From Neokomagataea anthophila (GTDB lineage: Bacteria > Pseudomonadota > Alphaproteobacteria > Acetobacterales > Acetobacteraceae): 64,000 bases of DNA. Made by a program: the position numbers and the translations under genes. A model generated the notes under the pieces. The model searched no databases and had not been told where the DNA came from. It worked only from the letters and a program-made list of their open reading frames with translations. Below, piece after piece: positions 41,524 to 49,778 of the stretch (position 1 is the first letter of the stretch; each line of letters opens with the position of its first letter). The stretch lies in the NCBI RefSeq assembly GCF_018122595.1, contig NZ_JAGRQH010000009.1, forward strand, positions 1 through 64,000, given 5' to 3'.

Positions 41524-42358
41524 GGCCCTGTTGCAAAGTTAAGTCTGGGTTGAGTGCATCCCATTTGTTTTGATTTTCAAACGGCTTAGAAGCTGAATAG
41601 TCTTTCGATGAGATGCACTTCTCCCATGATACACTTTTGGAATTGGAAGAGTTCAGCTTGTCCCTTTTTTAAGGCGCGCATGACCTAAAACCCCTTAACC
41701 GTCGCATAAGCCGTTTTCAGGCTTTTCAAGCCACGAACCGGCCTGATCAGTTGTTTGAGTTTGCCATGATCAGCCTCAATCACATTGTTCAGATACTTGA
41801 TTTGACGGTGTTTCACCGTGTCGGGGAGCTTACCGTTCTTCTTGAGTTCGTTGATGGCTATGCCGTAGGTTGGGGCTTTATCCGTATTGATTGTCTCAGG
41901 TTTCTCCCAGTCCCTCAGGCCGTTCAAGGCTTTGCCCAGGAAGCGTTTAGCGGACTTAGTGTTCCGGGTCGGTGAGAGGAAGAAATCAATCGTATCACCA
42001 CCTTTGCCGACAGCCCGGTACAGATGCGCCCATTTCCCTTTGACCTTGATGTAAGTCTCATCAACCCGCCAGCTGCTGGAAAACCCCGGACGTTTCCAAT
42101 ACCAGCGTAAGCGTTTTTCCATCTCGGGTGCATACCTCTGAACCCAGCGGTAGATCGTTGAATGATCCTCGCTCACACCGCGCTCGGCCAGCATGGTTTC
42201 AAGGTCGCGGCAGCTATCCCGTAGAGGCAATACCAGCGCACCGCCCCTAGGATCACTTCACCACCAAAATGACGACCCTTGAAATCACGCATCTGCCAAA
42301 CCACTACGCTAACACCAGCAGTGGTTTCCAACAGGATATTCAACTTTGCAACAGGGCC
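41524..42358 (-). mobile_element. IS6-family insertion sequence, copy 1 (835 bp, degenerate)
   Basis: Both ends carry GGCCCTGTTGCAAAGTT as inverted terminal repeats (41524 and ending 42358). The length equals that of copy 2 at 52304-53138, which lies in opposite orientation. Flanking octamers differ (AAAACATC and TTTGCGAT), so no target duplication is left, pointing to recombination or deletion after insertion. Left of it is a cut vapC, right of it a cut IS701-type transposase. Confidence 0.92.
41586..42292 (-). pseudogene. IS6-family transposase, inactivated
   Basis: The frame matches the intact transposase at 52369-53076 over its length. It is broken by a 1-bp deletion near codon 29 (after WYCLYGI; GISYRDLETM in the intact copy) and by a stop at 41685-41687 (GAG to TAG, after AYATVKGF). 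The DDE residues are still present (RVDETYIKVKG, NTDKAPTYG, NNVIEADHGK). The element could be moved only in trans. Confidence 0.9.
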
Positions 42359-42493
42359 TTTGCGATCTCTTGGCCAGATCAGGCCTGCAATATTGCTCTC
42401 GCAAATTCAACGCCGCGTCTTGCTACTCAGAGCTTCTAGATACGGTGTGAGCCATTGTTCGAGGTCCGATTGCAAACCCGCTTCTAATGCCAA
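42359..42493 (-). pseudogene. N-terminal fragment of an IS701-type transposase
   Basis: On the minus strand the frame reads LALEAGLQSDLEQWLTPYLE, ALSSKTRR, a stop (TGA in place of a sense codon), then ICESNIAGLIWPRDRK, the typical beginning of IS701-family transposases. It is cut exactly by the IS6-family end at 42358. It marks an older IS at this junction. Confidence 0.65.
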
Positions 42494-42512
42494 CCTACTT
42501 CTACGAGGAGTT

Positions 42513-43505
42513 CTAGTTGCTAGATTTGAGATCGCGTTCATTATCAAATAAATCATTTGAGACACCGAACCGAGCAGGGTCTCTTAGATCTAGTATTATA
42601 GTATTCCTGAAAAAAGCAGCGTTTCCAATCAAGCCGTCGGCCCCACGATTAGCGATTACATCTGCTAATGCATCAGAGCTCTGGTAGACCACGGGTCTAC
42701 GCAAAGTGATAGGGCCAATGGTAACGCCGTCATTCGCGATTTTGCTTACTATTACAGAACTTTTACCGTCGTATGTACCACCTACAATGGCTGGTGCGCC
42801 TGCGGTGTCGCCCGGAATGCTAGCCCATATAACAGGTGGAATCTGAATCGTGAAAAGGCTGGATCCTGTGTCGAACAACAGGTGGTGGAAGTTCTTACTT
42901 CCGACATTCCCGGTTATGTAAAATGTATTGTTTTCTAAAATAGCACTTGACCAAGAAAAAGACTTAACGTCTTCTTCGTTTTTCAATATACACACATTTT
43001 TTTTCGGATAGTCTATAAGTACAATATGACCACTGAATACATTCAGCCCTATATGTCCAATAACTTTAGTACCATTAATTTTCTTCTTACGGTCTATACC
43101 TAAAGATAGGTCACTCCAACATACATTTCCCGCACAAAAAGAATTCGGAACAAGGCTGTTTTGACCTCCAGCGGTCAAATGCAGCTGATCAGAAACTTCC
43201 CCGTACAATACAGTGGTAGGAGCACCTGTATCTAACTGCAAATACCCATGCTGTCCGTTGACTTCCACAGGAACCATCATACCTACCTTCTTTCGAGGTA
43301 ATTCACGCGAGCCAACCCAGCTGAAGTCAAAACATCCCGGACGCACATTAGATGTAGGCTCCGCGGAAAACGCCGGCCTGAACAAGAAAAGACAACAGAA
43401 AGCGCTTACCATACTTAGATAATTCTTTTTGGTCACCCTAAGGTCCAATGCACCATCACCAATACGGAAGCATAGTATTTTCTTATATTCGCTCAACACA
43501 AACAC
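42513..43505 (-). CDS. secreted pepsin/retropepsin-like aspartic protease, last gene of RiPP cluster
   Basis: The protein (330 residues from 43505) has a signal peptide around residues 24-48 (VTKKNYLSMVSAFCCLFLFR, cut after AFSA); GTG 43436 would start right at that signal and is a plausible true start. Two aspartic-protease motifs occur in one chain: LQLDTGAPTTVL (DTG 92-94) and LLFDTGSSLFTI (DTG 212-214). Each is followed by a flap-like and hydrophobic-Gly segment (KVIGHIGLNVFSG, GADGLIGNAAFFRNTIILD). Bacterial proteins with two DTG lobes are uncommon. The gene lies 33 bp behind the Fic/oxygenase fusion on the same strand, so it may trim or degrade the exported peptide, or protect the producer. 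This role is inferred. Confidence 0.75.
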   Translation of the reverse strand: MFVLSEYKKILCFRIGDGALDLRVTKKNYLSMVSAFCCLFLFRPAFSAEPTSNVRPGCFDFSWVGSRELPRKKVGMMVPVEVNGQHGYLQLDTGAPTTVLYGEVSDQLHLTAGGQNSLVPNSFCAGNVCWSDLSLGIDRKKKINGTKVIGHIGLNVFSGHIVLIDYPKKNVCILKNEEDVKSFSWSSAILENNTFYITGNVGSKNFHHLLFDTGSSLFTIQIPPVIWASIPGDTAGAPAIVGGTYDGKSSVIVSKIANDGVTIGPITLRRPVVYQSSDALADVIANRGADGLIGNAAFFRNTIILDLRDPARFGVSNDLFDNERDLKSSN

Positions 43506-43538
43506 TCCATATATGAACGTTATTAGTAAATAGAAAAG

Positions 43539-45242
43539 TCAGTTTTTGTGTGCACCACAAGTTAGCGCAGGAATTATCGATCCTTCAATGCTAGATGTCG
43601 AACATTCTGAGGGGCCTTCCGTAACTGGGTTTTTTAACCAACCATTGATTGTAAGACGGTTACTATCTTGGATGATAGGAACAACAGTGGTTACTTGATG
43701 CAATACATCTGGATCAAAAAATACGACGCTATTTTTAATAGGATGCAACACCAATTCGGCCCCCTCGGGATCGCCTGTGGAGCGGTTTCGCGCGCGATAA
43801 AATGCTATTTGGCCACCACAGAAAGTCGTGTCGTCCCCGAGATATAAAACAAATGTCAGTTTGCGAGACCTTACCTTGCTATGTCCATTGTCGACATGTG
43901 CAGAGAAAAAGCCGCCTGCAGGAGTGTTAGTAACTTGTATCTCTAACACATCATCTTGCGAGCACGGTATACGCAATAGTTGGGCTGCTCGCTCCAGAAC
44001 CACCCTAAATTTACTCTCCAAGACCTCAAAGAGGTCAGAAGACAAAGAGCTTACATTCGCAACACGAATATCGTTCGTGTTTGAGCCGAGACGAAGCCCT
44101 AAAAGGCCCGCAGCACGGAACGACGGAAGGTCTGAGCGGACAGCAGCCATAACGACCTGCATTTCATCATCAGTAAGAAAATTTCTGATGCGTAGGACTC
44201 GACAAAATGTTGAGCATAGCTCTTCAATAGGAGAGGGCTGCAACATCAGAGCAGAAGCTTCAAATGGAGCTGAAGTCAAAAGATGCGCAAACAGTCGTAT
44301 ATCACCTAAACCCGCTGCCCAAGAGGCGACATAGCGCTGTGATCGATTTACGGGGCAGATGGCGTATGTGGATTGTGAAGTCGGCCAACCTAAAGAGGCA
44401 ACCGCGTCAACTAATCGTCCGTTCCCATCAGTGAACGGATGTATACCATTTAAATCCGACAGGAGGCGGGCAAAGTAATCTCTGCTATTTGTTTGATCGT
44501 AAGAGATTTTTGAATCATTGTATAAAACACACCACGCCTTCAGGTACAGGGACACCAATCCGTGATCCACAAATTCAGCAGTGCCTCTCCGAAGCGGCTT
44601 CTCCCGAATTCTACCGCCCCAAGCATGGTCTCGGATGTAGCTAGACCGGTGAATTTCACATATTCGTTCCACCGTCATGTTATCTGGATGGAGCTGGTAT
44701 GTTCTGGTTTCGTAAAGTGTAACCAGAGAGGAGAGCTCCGCAGAAACTTCATTGAATTGGTCTTTAATTAAATTATGCTGTGGCAACAAATAAAGTTTAT
44801 AAGGTTTGATAAATATTCTCTCTCTTACAGGAAAGCAAGACTTGATAGAAATGTAATATCCACTGAGTCCGCCATAATTTTGAGACAGGACAGCGTATGT
44901 TTCCCCCGTACACGGATCGTAGATGAGATTAGGCGCACCAAAAGAAATTTTCGCCAGAAAACGACCGCTTTCATGATGCAAAATTGCCGGCCCATCGGGC
45001 AAAATATTTTGATTACCTTGTTGTGCTACAGCAACAAAGCCAACTCTTCTACATACCGCCAATAGGTCGCTAAAGCTATGGCCTGAAGCCGGAGGACAAA
45101 ACTCCGCTAGCAACGATGGAAAATCACAGTATCCAGCGTGTGCCCTCAAAAGACGAAGGATGCAAAATAAGCCATCGTGTTCGGGAGAATGTATCTTCTC
45201 GGATAATCTTTTTGTCAAAAGATACGTCACGGCGAAGGGCAC
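43539..45242 (-). CDS. three-domain RiPP enzyme: degenerate C39 + Fic + 2OG-Fe(II) oxygenase
   Basis: The 567-residue protein has three parts. Residues 15-132 follow the C39 peptidase fold (HDGLFCILRLLRAHAG, GPAILHHESGRFLAKI, LIYDPCTGETYAVLS, LSGYYISI), but the catalytic Cys is Asp (D23) and the catalytic His is Arg (R94), so it should bind rather than cut a leader peptide. Residues about 185-330 form a Fic domain with an intact HPFTDGNGR loop (268-276). Residues about 430-540 resemble a prolyl-4-hydroxylase-type dioxygenase with H449-x-D451, H515 and R529. The start is a GTG 5 nt after the radical SAM stop. I know of no described enzyme with this order. It likely binds the double-glycine leader and modifies the core by nucleotidyl transfer and hydroxylation; both reactions are inferred. 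Confidence 0.82.
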   Translation of the reverse strand: MPFAVTYLLTKRLSEKIHSPEHDGLFCILRLLRAHAGYCDFPSLLAEFCPPASGHSFSDLLAVCRRVGFVAVAQQGNQNILPDGPAILHHESGRFLAKISFGAPNLIYDPCTGETYAVLSQNYGGLSGYYISIKSCFPVRERIFIKPYKLYLLPQHNLIKDQFNEVSAELSSLVTLYETRTYQLHPDNMTVERICEIHRSSYIRDHAWGGRIREKPLRRGTAEFVDHGLVSLYLKAWCVLYNDSKISYDQTNSRDYFARLLSDLNGIHPFTDGNGRLVDAVASLGWPTSQSTYAICPVNRSQRYVASWAAGLGDIRLFAHLLTSAPFEASALMLQPSPIEELCSTFCRVLRIRNFLTDDEMQVVMAAVRSDLPSFRAAGLLGLRLGSNTNDIRVANVSSLSSDLFEVLESKFRVVLERAAQLLRIPCSQDDVLEIQVTNTPAGGFFSAHVDNGHSKVRSRKLTFVLYLGDDTTFCGGQIAFYRARNRSTGDPEGAELVLHPIKNSVVFFDPDVLHQVTTVVPIIQDSNRLTINGWLKNPVTEGPSECSTSSIEGSIIPALTCGAHKN

Positions 45243-45247
45243 TCATT

Positions 45248-46273
45248 TCACTTAGTAAAAGCGGGGCAACTAAGCTGTTCCGGGCGGCCAGACGCAAGGC
45301 CTCTAAGCCAATAATTCATCTTCTGATCACTGATCTCTACGGTTCCGTCGTCATTCAGAAACCCGACATCATTTTTCGGATCATTTAGGGTAACGGTACA
45401 TTTGTTAATTCTGCCATTGGCACGGATAACAAGGGAGGTTGGCTGTGCAGCATAACACGAATTGCAACTACCTCCTGCTGCGGGTCCGTGCCCTACAGGG
45501 ACGTGAAGACCGAGCGCCTGCTGCACTTTCGATAGCGCCTCAGCGGCATTCTCGCGTCCAGGAATAGACCCAATATCAAAATGTGCACCTCCGTAGTTGT
45601 TTACAATTTTAGGAAAAAATTTAAATCTGCCATCGCTACCGAATTCAGCACGTAGAACGTCTGCAAATTCAATTATGGACTCGATATTTTGGGCAGTAAC
45701 ATGTAAACGCAATAAAAAATTCGCAGTTATTTGAGAATCACGCGCCTTTATAAGGTTTTCCCATATTCTTTCGAATGAACCAGAACCATTTCTTCGTATC
45801 CTAGTAAGATTATGAATTGAACTTGGACCATCCAACGTTATTTGATAAGATTTTATGCCGACGTTATAATTTTTTTTTAGCTGCTCTTCTGTTAACAAAT
45901 AACCATTTGTAGTCATTCCAGCTAAATAACTACAGTCAGTGTTTTCTGTAACATCTAGAGCGTGGCGACTAATGTCCTCCACGATGCTTCTTGCTAAGAG
46001 TGGCTCCCCTCCAAACCAGTTGATCTGTAATTTTCTAAGACCACTCGCTACACGTCGCGAAATAAGAGCCTTAACAGCCGATATAGTATCGCTCTTCATG
46101 TTGCCAATCTCGAAGTCTTCATAGCAATACTTACATCTGAAATTACATTGCTCCGTCGGCATAATAATCATAAAGAGTAGCCGCGGGTCAGTAGCAAAAG
46201 CTATACTTCTTCTAATGTCCATAGCCACCCACTCATTTAACAACAAATTATGTTTTGATAACGAACTCGGCAC
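45248..46273 (-). CDS. radical SAM peptide maturase with shortened SPASM domain
   Basis: The 341-residue protein carries the radical SAM cluster motif CNFRCKYCYE (C43, C47, C50), then NWFGGEPLLAR, TTNGYLLTEEQLKK and YQITLDGPSSIHNLTR, all typical of peptide-modifying radical SAM enzymes. The C-terminal part begins as a SPASM domain: SCNSCYAAQPTSLVIRANGR followed by INKCTV gives C-x13-G-x4-C. The second SPASM half is reduced to LSCPAFTK before the stop, so only a partial auxiliary cluster site is left. The gene starts (GTG 46273; ATG 46222 possible) directly behind the precursor and is coupled to the fusion enzyme. It probably forms C-C, thioether or similar crosslinks in the core peptide. Confidence 0.88.
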   Translation of the reverse strand: MPSSLSKHNLLLNEWVAMDIRRSIAFATDPRLLFMIIMPTEQCNFRCKYCYEDFEIGNMKSDTISAVKALISRRVASGLRKLQINWFGGEPLLARSIVEDISRHALDVTENTDCSYLAGMTTNGYLLTEEQLKKNYNVGIKSYQITLDGPSSIHNLTRIRRNGSGSFERIWENLIKARDSQITANFLLRLHVTAQNIESIIEFADVLRAEFGSDGRFKFFPKIVNNYGGAHFDIGSIPGRENAAEALSKVQQALGLHVPVGHGPAAGGSCNSCYAAQPTSLVIRANGRINKCTVTLNDPKNDVGFLNDDGTVEISDQKMNYWLRGLASGRPEQLSCPAFTK

Positions 46274-46284
46274 TTAAATATTAT

Positions 46285-46572
46285 TTAGGCCGGTGTAGTA
46301 CAGGCTGTATCCACAGGTGTGACACATGAATAATCTGCACACTGCAAAAGATCAGGTATTCCAGTGTCAGATGGAGCGATGTCATTGCTATCGACAGCGT
46401 CCAATGCCTCAACTTGAGTATTTTTTTGTGCTGTTGCTGCCTTTCCGCCAGAAATAGCCATTAAAATTTCCGGATCGGTAATTACAAACCTTCCCGTATT
46501 ATCAAACGACGCAATTGGTGTTTCCACCGAGGAGGCATCTGTATCGGGATCACGGTTTTCTTTTTTGATCAT
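46285..46572 (-). CDS. double-glycine RiPP precursor peptide
   Basis: The 95-residue peptide has a leader with the double-glycine consensus FVITDPEILMAISGG (GG at 42-43), as expected for cleavage by the C39 domain of the neighbouring ABC exporter. The predicted 52-residue core starts KAATAQKNTQVEALDAVDSN and is acidic. Its C-terminal end, LLQCADYSCVTPVDTACTTP followed by Ala, contains C78, Y81, C83 and C91 with Ser/Thr and Asp between them. These offer sites for radical SAM crosslinking, tyrosine or hydroxyl sulfation and hydroxylation. The ATG has AGGAG 9-10 nt upstream on its strand. It lies 11 bp before the radical SAM gene. The precursor assignment is strong by context; the mature structure is unknown. 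Confidence 0.85.
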   Translation of the reverse strand: MIKKENRDPDTDASSVETPIASFDNTGRFVITDPEILMAISGGKAATAQKNTQVEALDAVDSNDIAPSDTGIPDLLQCADYSCVTPVDTACTTPA

Positions 46573-46770
46573 GGGATAACTCTCCTAGAATTGAGGCCAC
46601 TTAGAAGCTACGATTACCGAAGAGTTCTTCAACCAGAGAAACACTTCGCAATAATTAATAAGGCCTAAATGACTCGATTCGGCAATTAAAATCGGTTAAA
46701 GGGTATCAAGTTTCCGTGATAATTAGCCCGATGGCGTGTAGGTATTTTTTCGACCCCTCCTGCGACCTTA
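46573..46770 (-). promoter_or_regulatory. precursor upstream region, right end altered by IS
   Basis: About 200 bp of AT-rich sequence lie between the precursor start and the IS5-family relic. A promoter for the precursor-maturase genes is expected here because the relic separates them from the transporter genes upstream. No exact boxes can be named. Confidence 0.35.
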
Positions 46771-47550
46771 GGTCACGTTGACAAAAGACCTGATCCAGAG
46801 GCTTGCGGCAGCGAGGTTGAGGAAACTCATGAAGGACAAGGCGGTCTTGTCATAGCGGGTTGCAATGCTGCGCATCTGCTTAAGCCTGTTGAACATCCGC
46901 TTGATGCGATTGCGGTCCCGATATCGTTGCCAGTCTGTTTGCTGAGGAGCTTTACGGCCTTTGCGTGATGGAATAACCGGCAAAATCCCGTGGATCAGAA
47001 GTTCCTGACGGAAACGGTCACTGTCATAACCCCAATCAGCCAGCATTGCTCTGGGGTTTGGAACTGGCAATTTCATCAGGGCGTCTGTGGCTTTATAGTC
47101 TGAGACCTGGCCTCCGGTGAGGACAAACCCGAGAGGACGCCCATGATTGTCGCATCAGGCGTGGGTTTTGCTCGTAAAGCCGCCGCGTGATCGACCAAAA
47201 GCTTCCGAATGAACCCCTCTTTTGCGCCAGCGGCCTGTGAATGGGCACGGACTACGGTGCTGTCGACCATATGCTGCCAGTCATCAGTCAGTCCCAGGTC
47301 TACAAGGGTTTGCGGCAGGCCATCCCAGACACCCTGTTCAGCCCAACGCCGGAACCTGACATAGACCTAGTTCCACTTTCCGTAGCGCACATGCATGTCC
47401 CGCCAAGGGCGGCCTGTGCTGCAGAACATGCAACATGCCATTGAGAAACAGGCGGTTATCTCCGGCTGGACGAGCCCAACGCCCGCGCTCAGGTGGCAGG
47501 AGCGGCCCAATCACCAACCATTCCTGATCCGTCAGATCGCCCCGCGCCAT
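46768..47550 (-). pseudogene. IS5-family transposase, frameshifted
   Basis: Three minus-strand frames cover one transposase: MARGDLTDQEWLVIGPLLPP (from 47550), MVDSTVVRAHSQAAGAKEGF (from 47270, with the first catalytic Asp), and AMLADWGYDSDRFRQELL plus RYRDRNRIKRMFNRLKQMR (47076-46768, second Asp and Glu region). Frame changes between them show that it is inactive as a single protein. Although some IS5 members use programmed frameshifting, here at least two shifts and internal stops are present. Confidence 0.85.
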
Positions 47551-47631
47551 GCCTGTTTTCTCTGCCCGTTACCCCACAGCCAGAAAGTGAATCAGATCTC
47601 AGCCAAATCGTCTAGATCTTTTGTCAACGTG
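46774..47631 (-). mobile_element. IS5-family insertion sequence relic
   Basis: Imperfect inverted repeats CACGTTGACAAAAGA(C/T)CT bound about 858 bp (start 46774; complement ending 47631). The inside encodes pieces of an IS5-family transposase in the minus orientation. It is inserted in the RiPP operon between the ABC exporter stop (47648) and the precursor. Confidence 0.8.
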
Positions 47632-47647
47632 CCCCATATTTCTAAGA

Positions 47648-49735
47648 TCAAATCTTTGTAAATAGAACTTTACCATTGAGAAACGAAAAACTGTGTGTAG
47701 CGTATTGATCGAGGCTACGGCGATGGGTAACATAAAGCAAAGTTTTTTTGATATCGCAAAAATATCTCATAATTGCCTCTTCTGAAGCATGATCCAAGTT
47801 ACTAGTTGCTTCATCTAAAAATAATATCGGAGCGTCAAGGTATATCGCCCTCGCTAGTAAAATTCGCTGACGTTGCCCTCCGGAAAGGGTGCTCGCTGAG
47901 GCCGAGACGAATGTTTGCAAGCCCATCGTCATCTTTCTAATATCATCAAGTATTCTTGCCGAGTGAGCGGCGGCTTCAACCCGAGAAATGTCCGGCCGTG
48001 GGTCAAAACAACTAATATTCTCAAGTATACTTCCCGAAAATAAGGAATCATCCTGTAATACACCAGAAAAATATGACCTGTATTTATGGAGGCTTTCTGG
48101 ACTTCTGGTGCAGTTATTTATTTCTAAGGACCCACCTGTAGGATCGATTAATCCAATAATTGTCTTAAGTAATGTACTCTTTCCACAGCCCGAAACACCT
48201 TTAAAAATAACACGACTTCCGGGAAATATAGTTGCATCAACGTTATCGAAAATCGCCTCAGAGGTATTTGAATATTTTTTGCTGATGCCAGAAACGAAGA
48301 TACTGTTGCTATTTATACTAGAGAATTGTTTTCCACTCATTCGATCACTGATCTGAGCTCCTTCGGGGGCTGTCGCTACGATATCTCTCAGGCGCTCGGT
48401 CTGGACAGACAAAGATCTCAAGCTAAATAATGCACTTGTTAAGCTCGCAATTCGACGGTCTGTTTGTTCTTTGTATGAGAGAAACGCAATCAGGGAGCCC
48501 ACTGTCATATGATGACTCAGCACTGCAGATCCTCCTAGATACAAGACAATGGAACGATCGATGCCTGCAGCCAGTTCTTGAATGGCGGAACAAACGAATT
48601 CAATGCGCTGTTGAATCGTCCGGACATTTGAAAGATCGTAGTTCTTATTAGCCCAAATTCCAGTCCTCTTGTTGAGCATCCCAGTCATCTTGACAGAGGC
48701 AATATTTCGAATCGACTCAAGGAAATGGGTTTGTTGCTGTGCATCTAACCTAGCACCACTAACGGTGATAGATCGATATTTCGCATACATAGTTAATTTC
48801 ATAATAACGTCTACTAGAACAGAAATACAAGCTATTACACCTATCCAACCTCCATATATAATAACCATTATACCGGTTATTATAGCCATAATTCCGTCCA
48901 ATATGTTTTGCATCGACGTCGTAGTAAAGGCATTTTGGATAGTCGATATTCCGGAAAACCGATTAACAATATCCCCTACTTGACGCTTACCAAACCACTC
49001 TACAGGCAGTTCAACAAGATGCCTCAATACTGTAATCTTAAGCCGGTTCGCGCTTCGCTGTTTGAACCTTACGGACATCTCATCTCGTGTCAGTGAAATA
49101 CCAAATTGGATAATGGCAAGGGCAGAAACTACTACTACGACACTAAACATTAGACTTGTATCGTTTGTTCTAATAACTTCGTCAACAACCACTTGAGTTA
49201 ACATAGGATATAACAAAACTATTAATTCTAATCCAAAAGAAAGAACTAAAAGCTTTGAAAACGATGTAAATATATTAGGTATAACCGATAATAGCTTAGG
49301 CAAAACTGACGGAGACTTATAGCGGCGGATACTGAACTCAGCGTTCGGAGACATCTCCATAGCAAATCCAGTAAACGAGCTGCAAAACTCTTGGTCGGTT
49401 ATCCGCCTAGCGCCGACAGCAGGATCGATAATTCGATAGTGGCCAAATCTATAAGAGATGAAGACCACAAAATGGTCCCCGGCCCAATGTAAAATTGTAC
49501 CTTTTTTTAGAGTTCGCGCTTCCTGAGCACCGAGCCTTACAGGGCGTGCATCGAGTTTAAAGTGAGCCGCAGTATCAATTAATGAGCGGAAAGACATGCC
49601 ACGTTCAAAACCGACAGAGCGTCGTCTCATGTGTGGTAGGTCAGTTGGATACCCAAATAAGCATAAAACCATCGCCAGGCAAGCCAATCCACATTCACAA
49701 TCGTCGTCCTGAAGTATGGGCTTTATTTTCTTCAT
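47648..49735 (-). CDS. ABC exporter with N-terminal C39 leader peptidase
   Basis: The 695-residue protein is a bacteriocin-type peptidase-containing ABC transporter. The C39 domain has ECGLACLAMVLCLFG (catalytic C15), ILHWAGDHFVVF (H88) and IIDPAVG (D104), all intact. A six-helix membrane domain spans about residues 155-430. The ATPase domain shows Walker A GVSGCGKSTLLK, the Q-loop, signature TLSGGQRQRILLARAI, Walker B ILFLDEATSNLD and the H-loop YVTHRRS. It should remove the double-glycine leader and export the core across the inner membrane with the HlyD partner. It starts 43 bp behind the HlyD gene; its stop is followed at once by the IS5 relic. Confidence 0.93.
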   Translation of the reverse strand: MKKIKPILQDDDCECGLACLAMVLCLFGYPTDLPHMRRRSVGFERGMSFRSLIDTAAHFKLDARPVRLGAQEARTLKKGTILHWAGDHFVVFISYRFGHYRIIDPAVGARRITDQEFCSSFTGFAMEMSPNAEFSIRRYKSPSVLPKLLSVIPNIFTSFSKLLVLSFGLELIVLLYPMLTQVVVDEVIRTNDTSLMFSVVVVVSALAIIQFGISLTRDEMSVRFKQRSANRLKITVLRHLVELPVEWFGKRQVGDIVNRFSGISTIQNAFTTTSMQNILDGIMAIITGIMVIIYGGWIGVIACISVLVDVIMKLTMYAKYRSITVSGARLDAQQQTHFLESIRNIASVKMTGMLNKRTGIWANKNYDLSNVRTIQQRIEFVCSAIQELAAGIDRSIVLYLGGSAVLSHHMTVGSLIAFLSYKEQTDRRIASLTSALFSLRSLSVQTERLRDIVATAPEGAQISDRMSGKQFSSINSNSIFVSGISKKYSNTSEAIFDNVDATIFPGSRVIFKGVSGCGKSTLLKTIIGLIDPTGGSLEINNCTRSPESLHKYRSYFSGVLQDDSLFSGSILENISCFDPRPDISRVEAAAHSARILDDIRKMTMGLQTFVSASASTLSGGQRQRILLARAIYLDAPILFLDEATSNLDHASEEAIMRYFCDIKKTLLYVTHRRSLDQYATHSFSFLNGKVLFTKI

Positions 49736-49778
49736 AATTTTGTCTTTTGGCGAAATTTTAAAGAAGGGGATACTATTA

